From NCBI RefSeq assembly GCF_023566055.1, contig NZ_JALIQP010000008.1, positions 124,001-188,000 of the forward strand: a DNA stretch of 64,000 bases. Direction: 5' to 3'. The position numbers and the translations under genes were made by a program. Of this stretch, positions 1 to 7,811 are shown piece by piece (within the stretch, counting starts at the first letter, position 1; the number at the start of each line of letters is the position of its first letter). Origin of the DNA: Halosolutus amylolyticus. Its GTDB lineage: Archaea > Halobacteriota > Halobacteria > Halobacteriales > Natrialbaceae. The notes beneath the pieces are model-generated. The model worked only from the letters and a program-made list of their open reading frames with translations, was not told the DNA's origin and searched no databases.

Positions 1-327
1 CGCTTTCCCGATCGCTTGTAGGATCGTTGCCCCGAGTTCGACGTATGCATAGATGATGGTCTCGACGTTTTCAGTCCACTCGCCACGGTACAATTTCGCC
101 TTTTCTATTTCATCAATCCGAACAATGTTTTTCACGGATTCATCGTCCTGAAACGCCTCTTCAAACTTCGCGTGATTACCACCACTCACCCAGAAATACG
201 GCATAAGTCGATCTTCCATCGTTGCCACGACTTGCTCGATCTCGTCGACCATCTGTGGGGCCGCTGTGAGTGCATGATTCAATGCGAGATCATCCGATTT
301 GACGGAAAACTCGGCAATAATGCTCAT
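1..327 (-). CDS. Bat-like HTH-10 transcriptional regulator, N-terminal part (runs off window)
   Basis: The first 109 codons of a gene reading leftward out of the window. The visible protein begins MSIIAEFSVKSDDLALNHAL and continues with a beta/alpha segment typical of the N-terminal domain of haloarchaeal bacterioopsin-activator-like (Bat, HTH-10) regulators. The DNA-binding helix-turn-helix expected at the C-terminus lies outside the window. The start is fixed by an ATG at 327 with a TATA-like box (CTTATAC on the minus strand, 350-357) about 25 bp upstream, which suggests a leaderless transcript. Family assignment rests on recognising the N-terminal pattern only; the effector and targets cannot be predicted. 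Confidence 0.75.
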   Translation of the reverse strand, partial: MSIIAEFSVKSDDLALNHALTAAPQMVDEIEQVVATMEDRLMPYFWVSGGNHAKFEEAFQDDESVKNIVRIDEIEKAKLYRGEWTENVETIIYAYVELGATILQAIGKA

Positions 328-328
328 A

Positions 329-357
329 CCTCCAATTGGAGGTCAGACGTATAAGTC
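329..357 (-). promoter_or_regulatory. Promoter and 14-bp palindrome before the Bat-like gene
   Basis: A perfect palindrome CCTCCAATTGGAGG (329-342) lies between a TATA-like box (350-357) and the ATG at 327, covering the expected transcription start. This is a typical place for a repressor or autoregulator; function is inferred. Confidence 0.5.
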
Positions 358-845
358 GCAGTCGAAGCGCCTGTGCTATCCAGATAGAGTGGCAAGTCCA
401 TCACCTGTACTGACCGACCCTCACACCTTGTCATCGACCTGTATCTCGTACCACATTCGCGCACTGAATTCACCCGGATTCTGTCAGTGCGGTCGGTTGT
501 AGCTGTCATCCAGGAGCAGGATGTCCGCACTGTAGTGGATCAGTGACGAGTTCGGCGTCGAACTTTTCTGGCCTCTCGATTTCGTGGAGGACGTTTAGAA
601 CGTGTCTGTCAATAGTTTTCGGACCGATCGTTTCTAGGAGAACGAACCCCAATTCTGTATAGCCGCATACGATTCATCGATTTTGAATCCATACCACTGC
701 TGGATTGCTTATTTCAGTTGTCTCATGCAGACAACTGAGTTAGCAGTAGTTTTATGAGACTGTCACGACTACCGAAATGGACGACCATGACGATCGCAGA
801 ACGTGCCCGGATCGAAGCGAACGACCTTCTCGATCGGACGAGTAC
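343..845. other. Intergenic stretch with a hairpin and a possible gene remnant
   Basis: No complete gene is convincing here. A perfect hairpin occupies 714-738 (TCAGTTGTCT, 5-nt loop, AGACAACTGA). On the minus strand 506-673 is open for 55 codons and reads plausibly (includes the segment LLETIGPKTIDRHVLNVL) but has no start codon of its own, so it may be a decayed gene. A TATA-like TTTATGA at 751-757 probably serves the recombinase gene downstream. Confidence 0.35.
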
Positions 846-2114
846 ATGAGCCAACAGGACACGATCAACTGGTCGCGCAAGTCGCTCGCCGAACTCCAGG
901 CGATCTGGAACGCCCACATCGAACCCGACCTCGCGCGAGACGGCCTCGCACTCGATCGCCGCCCGACCTACGAGGAACTCGTCGACGCCGGCTACTCGGG
1001 GATCGCCTACGCACTGCGTGAACACCACGAGCTCACGCTCGGCCAGTTCCTCACGACGGTCGGCTACCCGGAATCCGATTCTGACGGCGCGTACCCGTGG
1101 GGGATCGACGACGAAACCACCATCCACGAACTCGAGTTATACCTCGACACAAATCTTCCGCGGAAGGGACTCGCCGAGAGCACGATCGATTCGAAGCGAT
1201 CGCGACTGGCCCGCTACGTCCGCACCTACGCCGATCGCTTCGGGCCGGCCGATATCGTGACTCGCGTCCGTGAGGACGCCGTGACCCCGCGGGGCGAAAA
1301 ACAGCGCGTGCGAGCCGTCTTCGATACGTTCGACCAGGAACTCGACAGCGCCGAGTCGAAACACAAGCACCTGACCGACGTCCGACTATTCTACGAGTGG
1401 CTGGCCGGCGATCGCGACGCCGAGTTCAACCCCTCCCGCGGCGCGCCCCACGAAACGCGCTGGAAGGGCGCGACGCCCGACGAGGACGATCGCGACCCGC
1501 CGGCACTCGAAGCGGCGCACGTCCGTTCGCTCGTCGAGGCCTGCGAGTCACCGGCCGAGCGCCTGCTCGTCGTCGCCGCGTGTGCGTGGGGCCTGCGCCG
1601 GGGCGAGATCGCCGCCCTCTCGATCGACCAGTTCGAACCGTCGTCGGACGGCCGGATAGACGTCGACGCCGACGACCCACGGATCGTATTCGGCGACGAG
1701 CGAAAGAACGGCCCCGGACGCGTGTCGGTACACTACGGCCTCGAGACGCTGGCCGATCGGGTGTTACAACTGGCCGATCGCGAGGACTGGAACGGCTACC
1801 TGTTCCCGAGTTCGGCCGCTTCGAGCGGCCACGTCACGCCGGATACGATCACCGCTCGCTTCAAACGACTGGCAGAGCGGGCAGATATCTGCGTGCGTGG
1901 CGAGACGCCGACGCCGCAGTACGGGCGCCGGTTCTGGTACCGGACCTACGCCGACGCCGTCGAGACGCTCGCCGAACGCGTCGAGGCGATCGCGGACGAA
2001 CAGGGCAGCGACGACGCCAGCGTGGTCGTCGAAAACTATCTCGGCGAGGGGGACGCACGAAAACGGCGGCGAAAACTCATGCACGATCGGCTCGCAGAGC
2101 CGTTCGAAGCGTGA
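846..2114 (+). CDS. Tyrosine recombinase/phage-integrase family protein
   Basis: A 422-aa protein with an N-terminal SAM-like DNA-binding half and a C-terminal tyrosine-recombinase catalytic half. The box I arginine lies in ACAWGLRRGEIAALS and a beta-hairpin lysine in DERKNGPGR. The box II region TPQYGRRFWYRTYADAV has Gln where HxxR normally has His. A Tyr in ENYLGEGDARKRR near the C-terminus is the likely nucleophile. It would cut and rejoin DNA at specific sites, although the altered box II makes activity uncertain. The start is chosen at ATG 846 (MSQQDTINWS); an in-frame ATG at 777 lies 20-26 bp after a TATA-like box and is a real alternative. No attachment-site repeats were seen nearby, so it may be a resident chromosomal gene. 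Confidence 0.72.
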   Translation: MSQQDTINWSRKSLAELQAIWNAHIEPDLARDGLALDRRPTYEELVDAGYSGIAYALREHHELTLGQFLTTVGYPESDSDGAYPWGIDDETTIHELELYLDTNLPRKGLAESTIDSKRSRLARYVRTYADRFGPADIVTRVREDAVTPRGEKQRVRAVFDTFDQELDSAESKHKHLTDVRLFYEWLAGDRDAEFNPSRGAPHETRWKGATPDEDDRDPPALEAAHVRSLVEACESPAERLLVVAACAWGLRRGEIAALSIDQFEPSSDGRIDVDADDPRIVFGDERKNGPGRVSVHYGLETLADRVLQLADREDWNGYLFPSSAASSGHVTPDTITARFKRLAERADICVRGETPTPQYGRRFWYRTYADAVETLAERVEAIADEQGSDDASVVVENYLGEGDARKRRRKLMHDRLAEPFEA

Positions 2115-2127
2115 ATCGCCGGTCGAG

Positions 2128-3126
2128 CTACGGCCCAGTTTCGGGGGACTGGAATTCCCCGCCGGGTGCCATCTCGTCACCGCCGCCGAGATCGACGGAC
2201 GGTTGCTCGCCCGTCACCAGGAAGTCGGCGACGTTGCCGACGAGCACGTCGTTGTCGGCGCGGTGAGCGTTCTCGGGCGCCATGAAGCTCGAGTCGCCGA
2301 TCATGGCGACGTTATCGTTGACCGCGGCGACTCCGTAGGTGCCCGCTTCCCGGGTCGTCGAGTGTCGCGTCCCGTCGGTGGTCTCGAGCACTGTCGTTCC
2401 CTGGCTCGTGCCGACCGGGGATGCACCGCGGAGGACGGCCTCCTCGACGCCATCCGTCAGCGGATCCACGCCCGACGGGCCGGTGAAGACGCCGAGATAG
2501 TTGTTGTCGTTCTCTACGAGGTTGTAGACGTAGCCGGCCTCCGTGTACAGCCCCTGACTCGACGCGATCTCGTCGATGTCGTCCGAGCTTCCGGGATCGG
2601 CAGCGATTACGGTCCGACCGCCGGCGTCCGCGAACTCGGTAATCGCGTCCCGTTCGTCGACGGACAGGCTCGCAGTGCCGAGCGCGACGAACGCGTCGGC
2701 CTCGTCGAGTTTGTCGGCGAGCGGGCCGTCCTGGCGCTCGTCCTGGTAGTAGACGACCTCGTGGCCGTTCGCGACCAGGGCAGATGCCAGTGGGCCGACG
2801 CCGCGTTCCGGACCATCCATCGACCCGACGGACAGCTGCGGACCGGCGGGCTGGTCTCGAATGGGCAACGGCTGGCCGACTCCGATCCCCGCCGCTGACG
2901 CGGAGCCAGTGTGGATCACGATCGTATTCTCCGGCTCGTCGCTCTCCATCGTGATCTCGCCACCGTCCTCGGTCTGGTCGGCGATGAGCGAGCTGTCGAT
3001 GTGGTCGTGGTCGACGTCCGACGTGGGCGTCCCGTCGTCGAGGATCATGGCACCACCGGTGAGGGTCCCGACGGTGAGCGCGAACACGAGGACGAACGTT
3101 CCGAACAGGATTTTGACGGAACTCAT
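2128..3126 (-). CDS. DUF4350-like membrane-anchored protein
   Basis: A 332-aa protein with one N-terminal hydrophobic segment (residues about 5-28) followed by a soluble extracytoplasmic domain. The body resembles DUF4350 / ThuA-like Rossmann-type domains that bind no obvious cofactor: blocks such as ALVANGHEVVYYQDE, ADAFVALGTAS and GRTVIAADPGSSDDIDE alternate strands and helices. The C-terminal tail is Gly/Pro/Ser-rich. It starts with an ATGA overlap on the stop codon of the SppA gene upstream, so the two are co-transcribed and probably translationally coupled. A role in membrane-protein or envelope processing follows only from this pairing. Confidence 0.6.
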   Translation of the reverse strand: MSSVKILFGTFVLVFALTVGTLTGGAMILDDGTPTSDVDHDHIDSSLIADQTEDGGEITMESDEPENTIVIHTGSASAAGIGVGQPLPIRDQPAGPQLSVGSMDGPERGVGPLASALVANGHEVVYYQDERQDGPLADKLDEADAFVALGTASLSVDERDAITEFADAGGRTVIAADPGSSDDIDEIASSQGLYTEAGYVYNLVENDNNYLGVFTGPSGVDPLTDGVEEAVLRGASPVGTSQGTTVLETTDGTRHSTTREAGTYGVAAVNDNVAMIGDSSFMAPENAHRADNDVLVGNVADFLVTGEQPSVDLGGGDEMAPGGEFQSPETGP

Positions 3127-4094
3127 GGCGCCTCACCTCCGGTGTGGTCTGCAGACGAGTTCGACGGCTCGTGCCCGTCCGACCCGGTTCCCGAGCGTTC
3201 GGCCCCGGCGTGGGTCTCGAACTGGGTTCCGAACAGATCGTACCACAGCTCCTGCGTGACTAGCAGCGGCTGGTACGGACTGAGTTCGGTTTCGGCCGCC
3301 GTGACGACGACGTCACCGTCGGTAGTCGCCTGGAACAGCGGCGGCATCGACTCGCCGTCGGGTCGGTGGGTACTGATCTCGAAGGAGTCCAGTCCGGCCC
3401 GATCGGCGACCTCGTAGATCGCGTCGTCGACCGTTCCGATCTCGTCGGCGTAGCCGTTCTCGACGGCTTCGACGCCGGTGTACGTGCGAGCGTGAGCGAC
3501 CTCCTCGCGATCCAGTTCGAGTTCGTCACCGCGGTTTTCCATCACGCTCTCGAGGAAGACCTCCTGTATCGTCTCGGTCTGGGCGCGGTCGTCGTCGGGG
3601 TGGAACGTTCCCTTGTCGGGGGCGCTGTTGCCCTCGTTCGGCCCGCTGGGCATCGGAGCGGGACCGGCGACGCCGACGCTCCCGACCTGTGCGGTCGGCG
3701 CGACGTAGATGTCGTCGGCCGTTAGCATCGTGTAGTACGCGCCCGAGGCACCGATCGAGTCGACCGCCGCGATGACCGGCATCTCCTGGGCGGTCCGCTC
3801 GACGGCTGTATACATCCGTTCGCTCGAACCCGGTGAGCCACCGCCGCTATCGACGTCGAGGACGACGGCCTCGATCGAGTCGTTGTGGCGCGCTTCCCTG
3901 AGTTCGTCCTCGACGAACTGTGACGTTCCCGAGTGAATGATCCCATTGACTTCGATAACGGCGACCGTTCCATCGTCGTCGCTCGTCTGTCCGTACACCT
4001 GTGGTGCCACGAGTGCACCCACGATGACGGCAACGAGCGCCACGACGGCGAGTTGCTGTCGGCGTGGAATTTTATCGATTGGCCATAACGTCAT
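3123..4094 (-). CDS. sppA: S49 family peptidase, SppA-like
   Basis: A 323-aa membrane-anchored serine peptidase related to signal peptide peptidase SppA, which degrades cleaved signal peptides in the membrane. One TM segment lies at residues about 14-32. The ClpP-like fold follows: VIEVNGII, the oxyanion region VLDVDSGGGSPGSSERMY and the nucleophile Ser117 in DSIGASGAYY. The Lys general base of the KSGxxKD motif appears as His165 in DKGTFHPDD, with Lys161 four residues earlier, so the Ser-Lys dyad may be altered. The length suits a single-domain archaeal/Bacillus-type SppA. It is first in a two-gene operon with the DUF4350-like gene (ATGA overlap). Confidence 0.82.
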   Translation of the reverse strand: MTLWPIDKIPRRQQLAVVALVAVIVGALVAPQVYGQTSDDDGTVAVIEVNGIIHSGTSQFVEDELREARHNDSIEAVVLDVDSGGGSPGSSERMYTAVERTAQEMPVIAAVDSIGASGAYYTMLTADDIYVAPTAQVGSVGVAGPAPMPSGPNEGNSAPDKGTFHPDDDRAQTETIQEVFLESVMENRGDELELDREEVAHARTYTGVEAVENGYADEIGTVDDAIYEVADRAGLDSFEISTHRPDGESMPPLFQATTDGDVVVTAAETELSPYQPLLVTQELWYDLFGTQFETHAGAERSGTGSDGHEPSNSSADHTGGEAP

Positions 4095-4612
4095 GTCAAT
4101 CGTAACTCATTCTCTCGTGATAATAGTCCCGTACCCGTGTTTTCTCCCTCAGAAAACGCATCCACGGGATCGGTACCACTATATGGCTACAGTATTTATC
4201 GATCAGGTTCGTGCCGGAAACATCCGGCCTCTATGCGATTCGAAGCGGTCCGTTCCATTGGTCCGCCGAACTCTCTAGGATGTCAGTGCTTGAATTACGG
4301 ATCCGTGACACGACGAAAGCGTTCCCGTGACCTCGATCGTCACGAACCGACTTCCGTCTCCGTTCCGGACGACTATGTTATAAATTATATTTTGCTATAT
4401 ACAAATCGACTCCGGACCTGCCACAACTTCTGGATGTGGATCTCTACAAACCACTAGCCAGCTACTACGTCGAAGTTACAGCAATTAAGAACGAGATTAA
4501 ATAGCTCACGCTTAGAGTGGCGCGATCGGGCGGACGAATATGATATATAAATAAGGGATTGTGTGCAGAGAAAAGTTTTAAACAGCCCGCCATTGACACT
4601 GAATCTCACGGT
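4095..4612. other. Intergenic region with nested hairpin and promoter of the heme-copper operon
   Basis: No gene seen. A hairpin with stem GTTTTCT/AGAAAAC (4139-4145 and 4151-4157) is nested inside CCCGTG/CACGGG arms (4134-4168). AT-rich TATA-like boxes lie at 4541-4551 and at 4576-4582 (TTTTAAA). The second is 31 bp before the ATG at 4613 and is the best promoter for the operon. Confidence 0.5.
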
Positions 4613-4759
4613 ATGAGCAAGCAAGACTCCGAGGATATACCAGTCATGCAACGGCTATACAACCGAATATGGCTATTGGCAGTGGCTGGCATCATCTTTT
4701 TCTTCATCACATATGTGGGATGGGGACTGGTAGATGTCCTGTCGGTGCCTGCGGGGTGA
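4613..4759 (+). CDS. Small membrane subunit of heme-copper terminal enzyme (CbaD-like)
   Basis: A 48-aa protein with one transmembrane helix (about residues 19-41, WLLAVAGIIFFFITYVGWGLV). It is first in a four-gene operon, three bases before the CuA subunit gene. In haloarchaeal cytochrome ba3 operons the same position holds a one-helix subunit called CbaD, comparable to subunit IIa of B-type oxidases, which packs against subunit I. A TATA box at 4576-4582 supports the ATG at 4613. The assignment rests on size, topology and position rather than on a diagnostic motif. Confidence 0.65.
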   Translation: MSKQDSEDIPVMQRLYNRIWLLAVAGIIFFFITYVGWGLVDVLSVPAG

Positions 4760-4762
4760 CCC

Positions 4763-5308
4763 ATGGCGGGACCATTCGATGAACCCGAGGGCAACTGGTG
4801 GGACGAACCGGTCAATCGGCGTGAGGCCGCCTGGCTCGGCATCGCGGGGGTGTGGTCACTGGGCATCTTCGGCTGGATGAGCGGCTTCACCCGCTTCGGC
4901 GACCAGAACCCCGTCGGCGAGACGTACGCGGTCGATCCAGACGAGTACCAGGAGACGGTCCAGGAGTACAAGGAAGAAGCCGAAGAGAACGAGGAGGGAC
5001 ACCTCATCCCGCCGGGAGACTCGGTCTACATCGGCGGCGTGCGGTTCAACTGGGACGGCCTCCCGGTGGTCCTCGAAGCGGGCCGGGAGTACGATATCCA
5101 CATGGGCGCCTACGACGTCCAGCACGGCTTCTCGATCCGTCCGGAAGACAACCTGAGCCAGCAGATCAACCTCCAGATCCTCCCGGACACCGAGTGGGTC
5201 GTTCCGATGACCTTCGATGATCCGGGGACGTACCACGTCATCTGCAACGAGTACTGTGGCCAGGGTCACTACAGCATGCACGGCACGCTCTACGTGGAGG
5301 AACCGTAA
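4763..5308 (+). CDS. Heme-copper enzyme subunit II with CuA centre (CbaB-like)
   Basis: A 181-aa subunit II: one N-terminal TM helix (about 22-41) followed by an exposed cupredoxin domain. All CuA ligands are visible: His121 (DVQHGFSI), Cys161 and Cys165 (CNEYC), His169 and Met172 (GHYSMHG), so it can take electrons from a soluble copper or haem carrier and pass them to subunit I. The sequence between helix and cupredoxin is strongly acidic, as expected for a halophile. The stop codon directly abuts the subunit I start. Its short one-helix form is typical of B-type (ba3) enzymes. CuA-containing nitric oxide reductases have the same subunit, so it does not decide the reaction. Confidence 0.88.
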   Translation: MAGPFDEPEGNWWDEPVNRREAAWLGIAGVWSLGIFGWMSGFTRFGDQNPVGETYAVDPDEYQETVQEYKEEAEENEEGHLIPPGDSVYIGGVRFNWDGLPVVLEAGREYDIHMGAYDVQHGFSIRPEDNLSQQINLQILPDTEWVVPMTFDDPGTYHVICNEYCGQGHYSMHGTLYVEEP

Positions 5309-7039
5309 ATGGTATCGACTGTCTCACAGCTGTTCGACAACGACTACGACGACGAAGGGTTCCGGACCTGCTCGGTGACCGGGCTCGAGATCCATCGCTC
5401 GGCCGAGAATCACGTCAAACTCTTCGGACTGACGGCCGTCATCGCGCTCGTCGTCGGTGGATTCTTCGCTATCTCCGTCGCGATGACTCGCTGGGAGGTT
5501 ATCGGGTTGATGGACGAGGCCGACTACTACCGCCACCTCAGTATGCACGCCTGGAACCTCCTCATCTTCTGGCTGGTGTTCATGGAGATCGCCATCCTCT
5601 ACGTCGGCGGCCCGATGGTGCTCGGTCGACGACTGCCGCTGACGACGGTCGCGAAAGCCGGCTGGCTCCTCATGGTCGCCGGTGCCATCGGCGTCAACTA
5701 CTTCATCTGGACGGTGTCCGGAGCCGAGGTGGAACCGCTGCTCACGGCCTACGTCCCCCTGAACGTCCCGACGGGATTCTACGCCAGCGCCGTCGTCTTC
5801 CTGCTCGGAGCGACCGTTGCCGCAGTGCCGTTCTTCGCCACGATCTGGAAGGAGAAGCGCTGGGGGACGAGGAAGACGCTCCCGCTCGCGGCCTTCGGTG
5901 CGTTCGTCACGGGCATCATTGCCGTCCAGGCCATCCTCGGCGGCATCTCCGCCTTCAGTTACGCCCTCGTCTGGAAACTCGGTATCATCGAGACGATCAA
6001 CAGCGGCGCCTATCGGACGCTCTTCTGGACGATCGGTCACGGATCACAGCAGATCAACCTGCTGGCGATGATCACGGTGTGGTACTTCCTGACGCACGTC
6101 GTCGGCGGTGCGGTGGTCGTCAGCGAAAAGGTCTCGCGATCCGCGTTCATTCTCTACCTGTTCTTCATCAACCTCGGAGCGGCCCACCACCTGATGGCGG
6201 ACCCGGCGCTCGGCGTCGGCTGGAAGCTCTTCAACACGTCGTACGCGTTCTACGGTGCGGCGTTCGCGAGCATGATACACGCCTTCGCAATCCCGGCGGG
6301 GCTGGAGGCTGGCCGTCGCCAGCGGGGCCTCGGCGGCGGCCTGTTCGGCTGGCTCACCTCCGCTCCCTGGCGGAATCCAGTCTTCTCTGCGACGATCTTC
6401 AGCATCATCCTGTTCGGGTTCGTCGGCGGTATCACCGGCGTCTTGATGGGCCAACTCCAGCTCAACATGACCTGGCACAACACCTTCGCGACGGTCGGGC
6501 ACTTCCACGCCACCGTCGCAGTGGGGACGACGCTCGCCTTCATGGGGCTGGTCTTCTTCGTCGTTCAGACCATGTTCCGCCGGGACTTCGTCTCCGGTGT
6601 GCTCGCGTCCCTCGTACCGTACTTCTACGCCGGCGCGATGGGCATCGCGACGCTGGTCATGATCTACCTCGGCATCCTCTACGGCGTGCCGCGACGGACC
6701 TCGAGCGTCGTCCGGAACATCCCCGGAGCCGACTTCAGCATCTCCGCGGCCGCACCACTCATGTCCCTCTTCGGCGTGTTCGCCGTCCTGGCGATACTCG
6801 CCGGTGCCCTGTTCATCCTCGTGACGCTCGGGTCGCTGCTGTTCGGTGCCCGCCTCGACACGGGCGAGGACGCCGGCTTGCGTCCCGACGGCGGACTGAA
6901 ACCGGACGGTGGCGAGTCGGTCCACGCCGTCGACATGCGCGGTACCTTCGCCATGTGCCTGATCTTCATGGCGACGTTCGTCGCCCTCTACGTCATCAAC
7001 TGGTTCCTCCTCGTCCAGTTGTGGTCCATCGGCGCTTGA
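5309..7039 (+). CDS. Heme-copper catalytic subunit I (ba3-like; possibly eNOR-type nitric oxide reductase)
   Basis: A 576-aa polytopic protein of the heme-copper superfamily. Haem and copper ligands are visible: His80 in helix II (HLSMHAW), CuB ligands His244 (TIGHGSQQIN) and His293-His294 (AAHHLMADP), and the helix X pair His398/His400 (GHFHATV). Oxygen reductases carry HPxVY in helix VI, where the Tyr is cross-linked to the CuB His; here the equivalent position is Gln248 (HGSQQ), so that Tyr is missing. Loss of this Tyr marks the NO-reducing families, and Gln here fits the eNOR group known from euryarchaea. Homologues are usually annotated cbaA / cytochrome ba3 subunit I. The fold and membrane location are certain, but the reaction (O2 or NO reduction) is not. 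Confidence 0.9.
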   Translation: MVSTVSQLFDNDYDDEGFRTCSVTGLEIHRSAENHVKLFGLTAVIALVVGGFFAISVAMTRWEVIGLMDEADYYRHLSMHAWNLLIFWLVFMEIAILYVGGPMVLGRRLPLTTVAKAGWLLMVAGAIGVNYFIWTVSGAEVEPLLTAYVPLNVPTGFYASAVVFLLGATVAAVPFFATIWKEKRWGTRKTLPLAAFGAFVTGIIAVQAILGGISAFSYALVWKLGIIETINSGAYRTLFWTIGHGSQQINLLAMITVWYFLTHVVGGAVVVSEKVSRSAFILYLFFINLGAAHHLMADPALGVGWKLFNTSYAFYGAAFASMIHAFAIPAGLEAGRRQRGLGGGLFGWLTSAPWRNPVFSATIFSIILFGFVGGITGVLMGQLQLNMTWHNTFATVGHFHATVAVGTTLAFMGLVFFVVQTMFRRDFVSGVLASLVPYFYAGAMGIATLVMIYLGILYGVPRRTSSVVRNIPGADFSISAAAPLMSLFGVFAVLAILAGALFILVTLGSLLFGARLDTGEDAGLRPDGGLKPDGGESVHAVDMRGTFAMCLIFMATFVALYVINWFLLVQLWSIGA

Positions 7040-7109
7040 CTCTCCACTCTGTCCACCATTCGACACCGTCAGACTACCGGTTTCATGCCATCTACGTAAT
7101 ACACCCAAG

Positions 7110-7793
7110 ATGTCAGATCAACGCACTTCGAGGTCGCTTCGATGGTATCTCGGTCGACTGTGGCGCGACCTGTTGAGCGTGTACTACGCCAACACCCCAA
7201 TCTGGAGATGGCTGAAGAGCGGTGCGTTGGTCTTTTTCGGCTTCTTCGCCTGGATGAGCGGCACCGTCCTGTTGTCCGTCCGGCCGGAGTGGGGGTTCCT
7301 CACTTACGTGATGGCGTACGGCTTCCTGTTGCTCTTCTGGGGACCGTTCACGCACTTCGTCGTCGTTCCCGTCTCGATACGGCTCCGACGGACCGCCGAA
7401 CACCCGACCGTGCGGGCGGTGAACCGACACGCGGGCAAGATCAACCTCTCGATCTTCTTCACGCTCGTACTCGTTTTCGGAACGTTCACACCGGGTATCA
7501 TGATGTTCGAGTTCGATCCGGGCCTCGGGGACGGAGAGCAGGACGACGTGCGTGGCACTCTCGTCTGTGACGTAGACGACGACGTCGTCTCCTGTCACGT
7601 CGACGGAGCCCAGGGAATCGACCACGTCGTCGCCACCTCCGGCGGAGAGGTCGTCGCAACTGTCGACGAGCCCCCGTTCGCGTTCGAGGTGCACACGGAC
7701 GAACTCCAGGAAACCAGAACGGGGAACGAACTCGTCGTGGAGTATCGGGACGAGTCCGGAGAGTTGCTCCGTCGTCAGGTCAGAACGTTCTGA
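7110..7793 (+). CDS. CbaE-like fourth subunit of the heme-copper complex
   Basis: A 227-aa membrane protein with three hydrophobic helices (about residues 36-56, 63-83 and 109-129) and a C-terminal extracytoplasmic beta-rich domain containing a Cys pair (LVCDVDDDVVSCHV) that could form a disulphide. It is last in the operon, 70 bp after subunit I, the place of cbaE in the four-gene haloarchaeal ba3 operon. No cofactor ligand set is evident, so a structural or assembly role is likely. Its stop lies 18 bp from the stop of the convergent copper ATPase. Confidence 0.65.
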   Translation: MSDQRTSRSLRWYLGRLWRDLLSVYYANTPIWRWLKSGALVFFGFFAWMSGTVLLSVRPEWGFLTYVMAYGFLLLFWGPFTHFVVVPVSIRLRRTAEHPTVRAVNRHAGKINLSIFFTLVLVFGTFTPGIMMFEFDPGLGDGEQDDVRGTLVCDVDDDVVSCHVDGAQGIDHVVATSGGEVVATVDEPPFAFEVHTDELQETRTGNELVVEYRDESGELLRRQVRTF

Positions 7794-7811
7794 CGACGCG
7801 GCCCGAGGGTC

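Noticed and set aside
846-2114. The recombinase as the integrase of a provirus covering the left end
   Set aside because: No attachment repeats, no viral genes and normal base composition around it.
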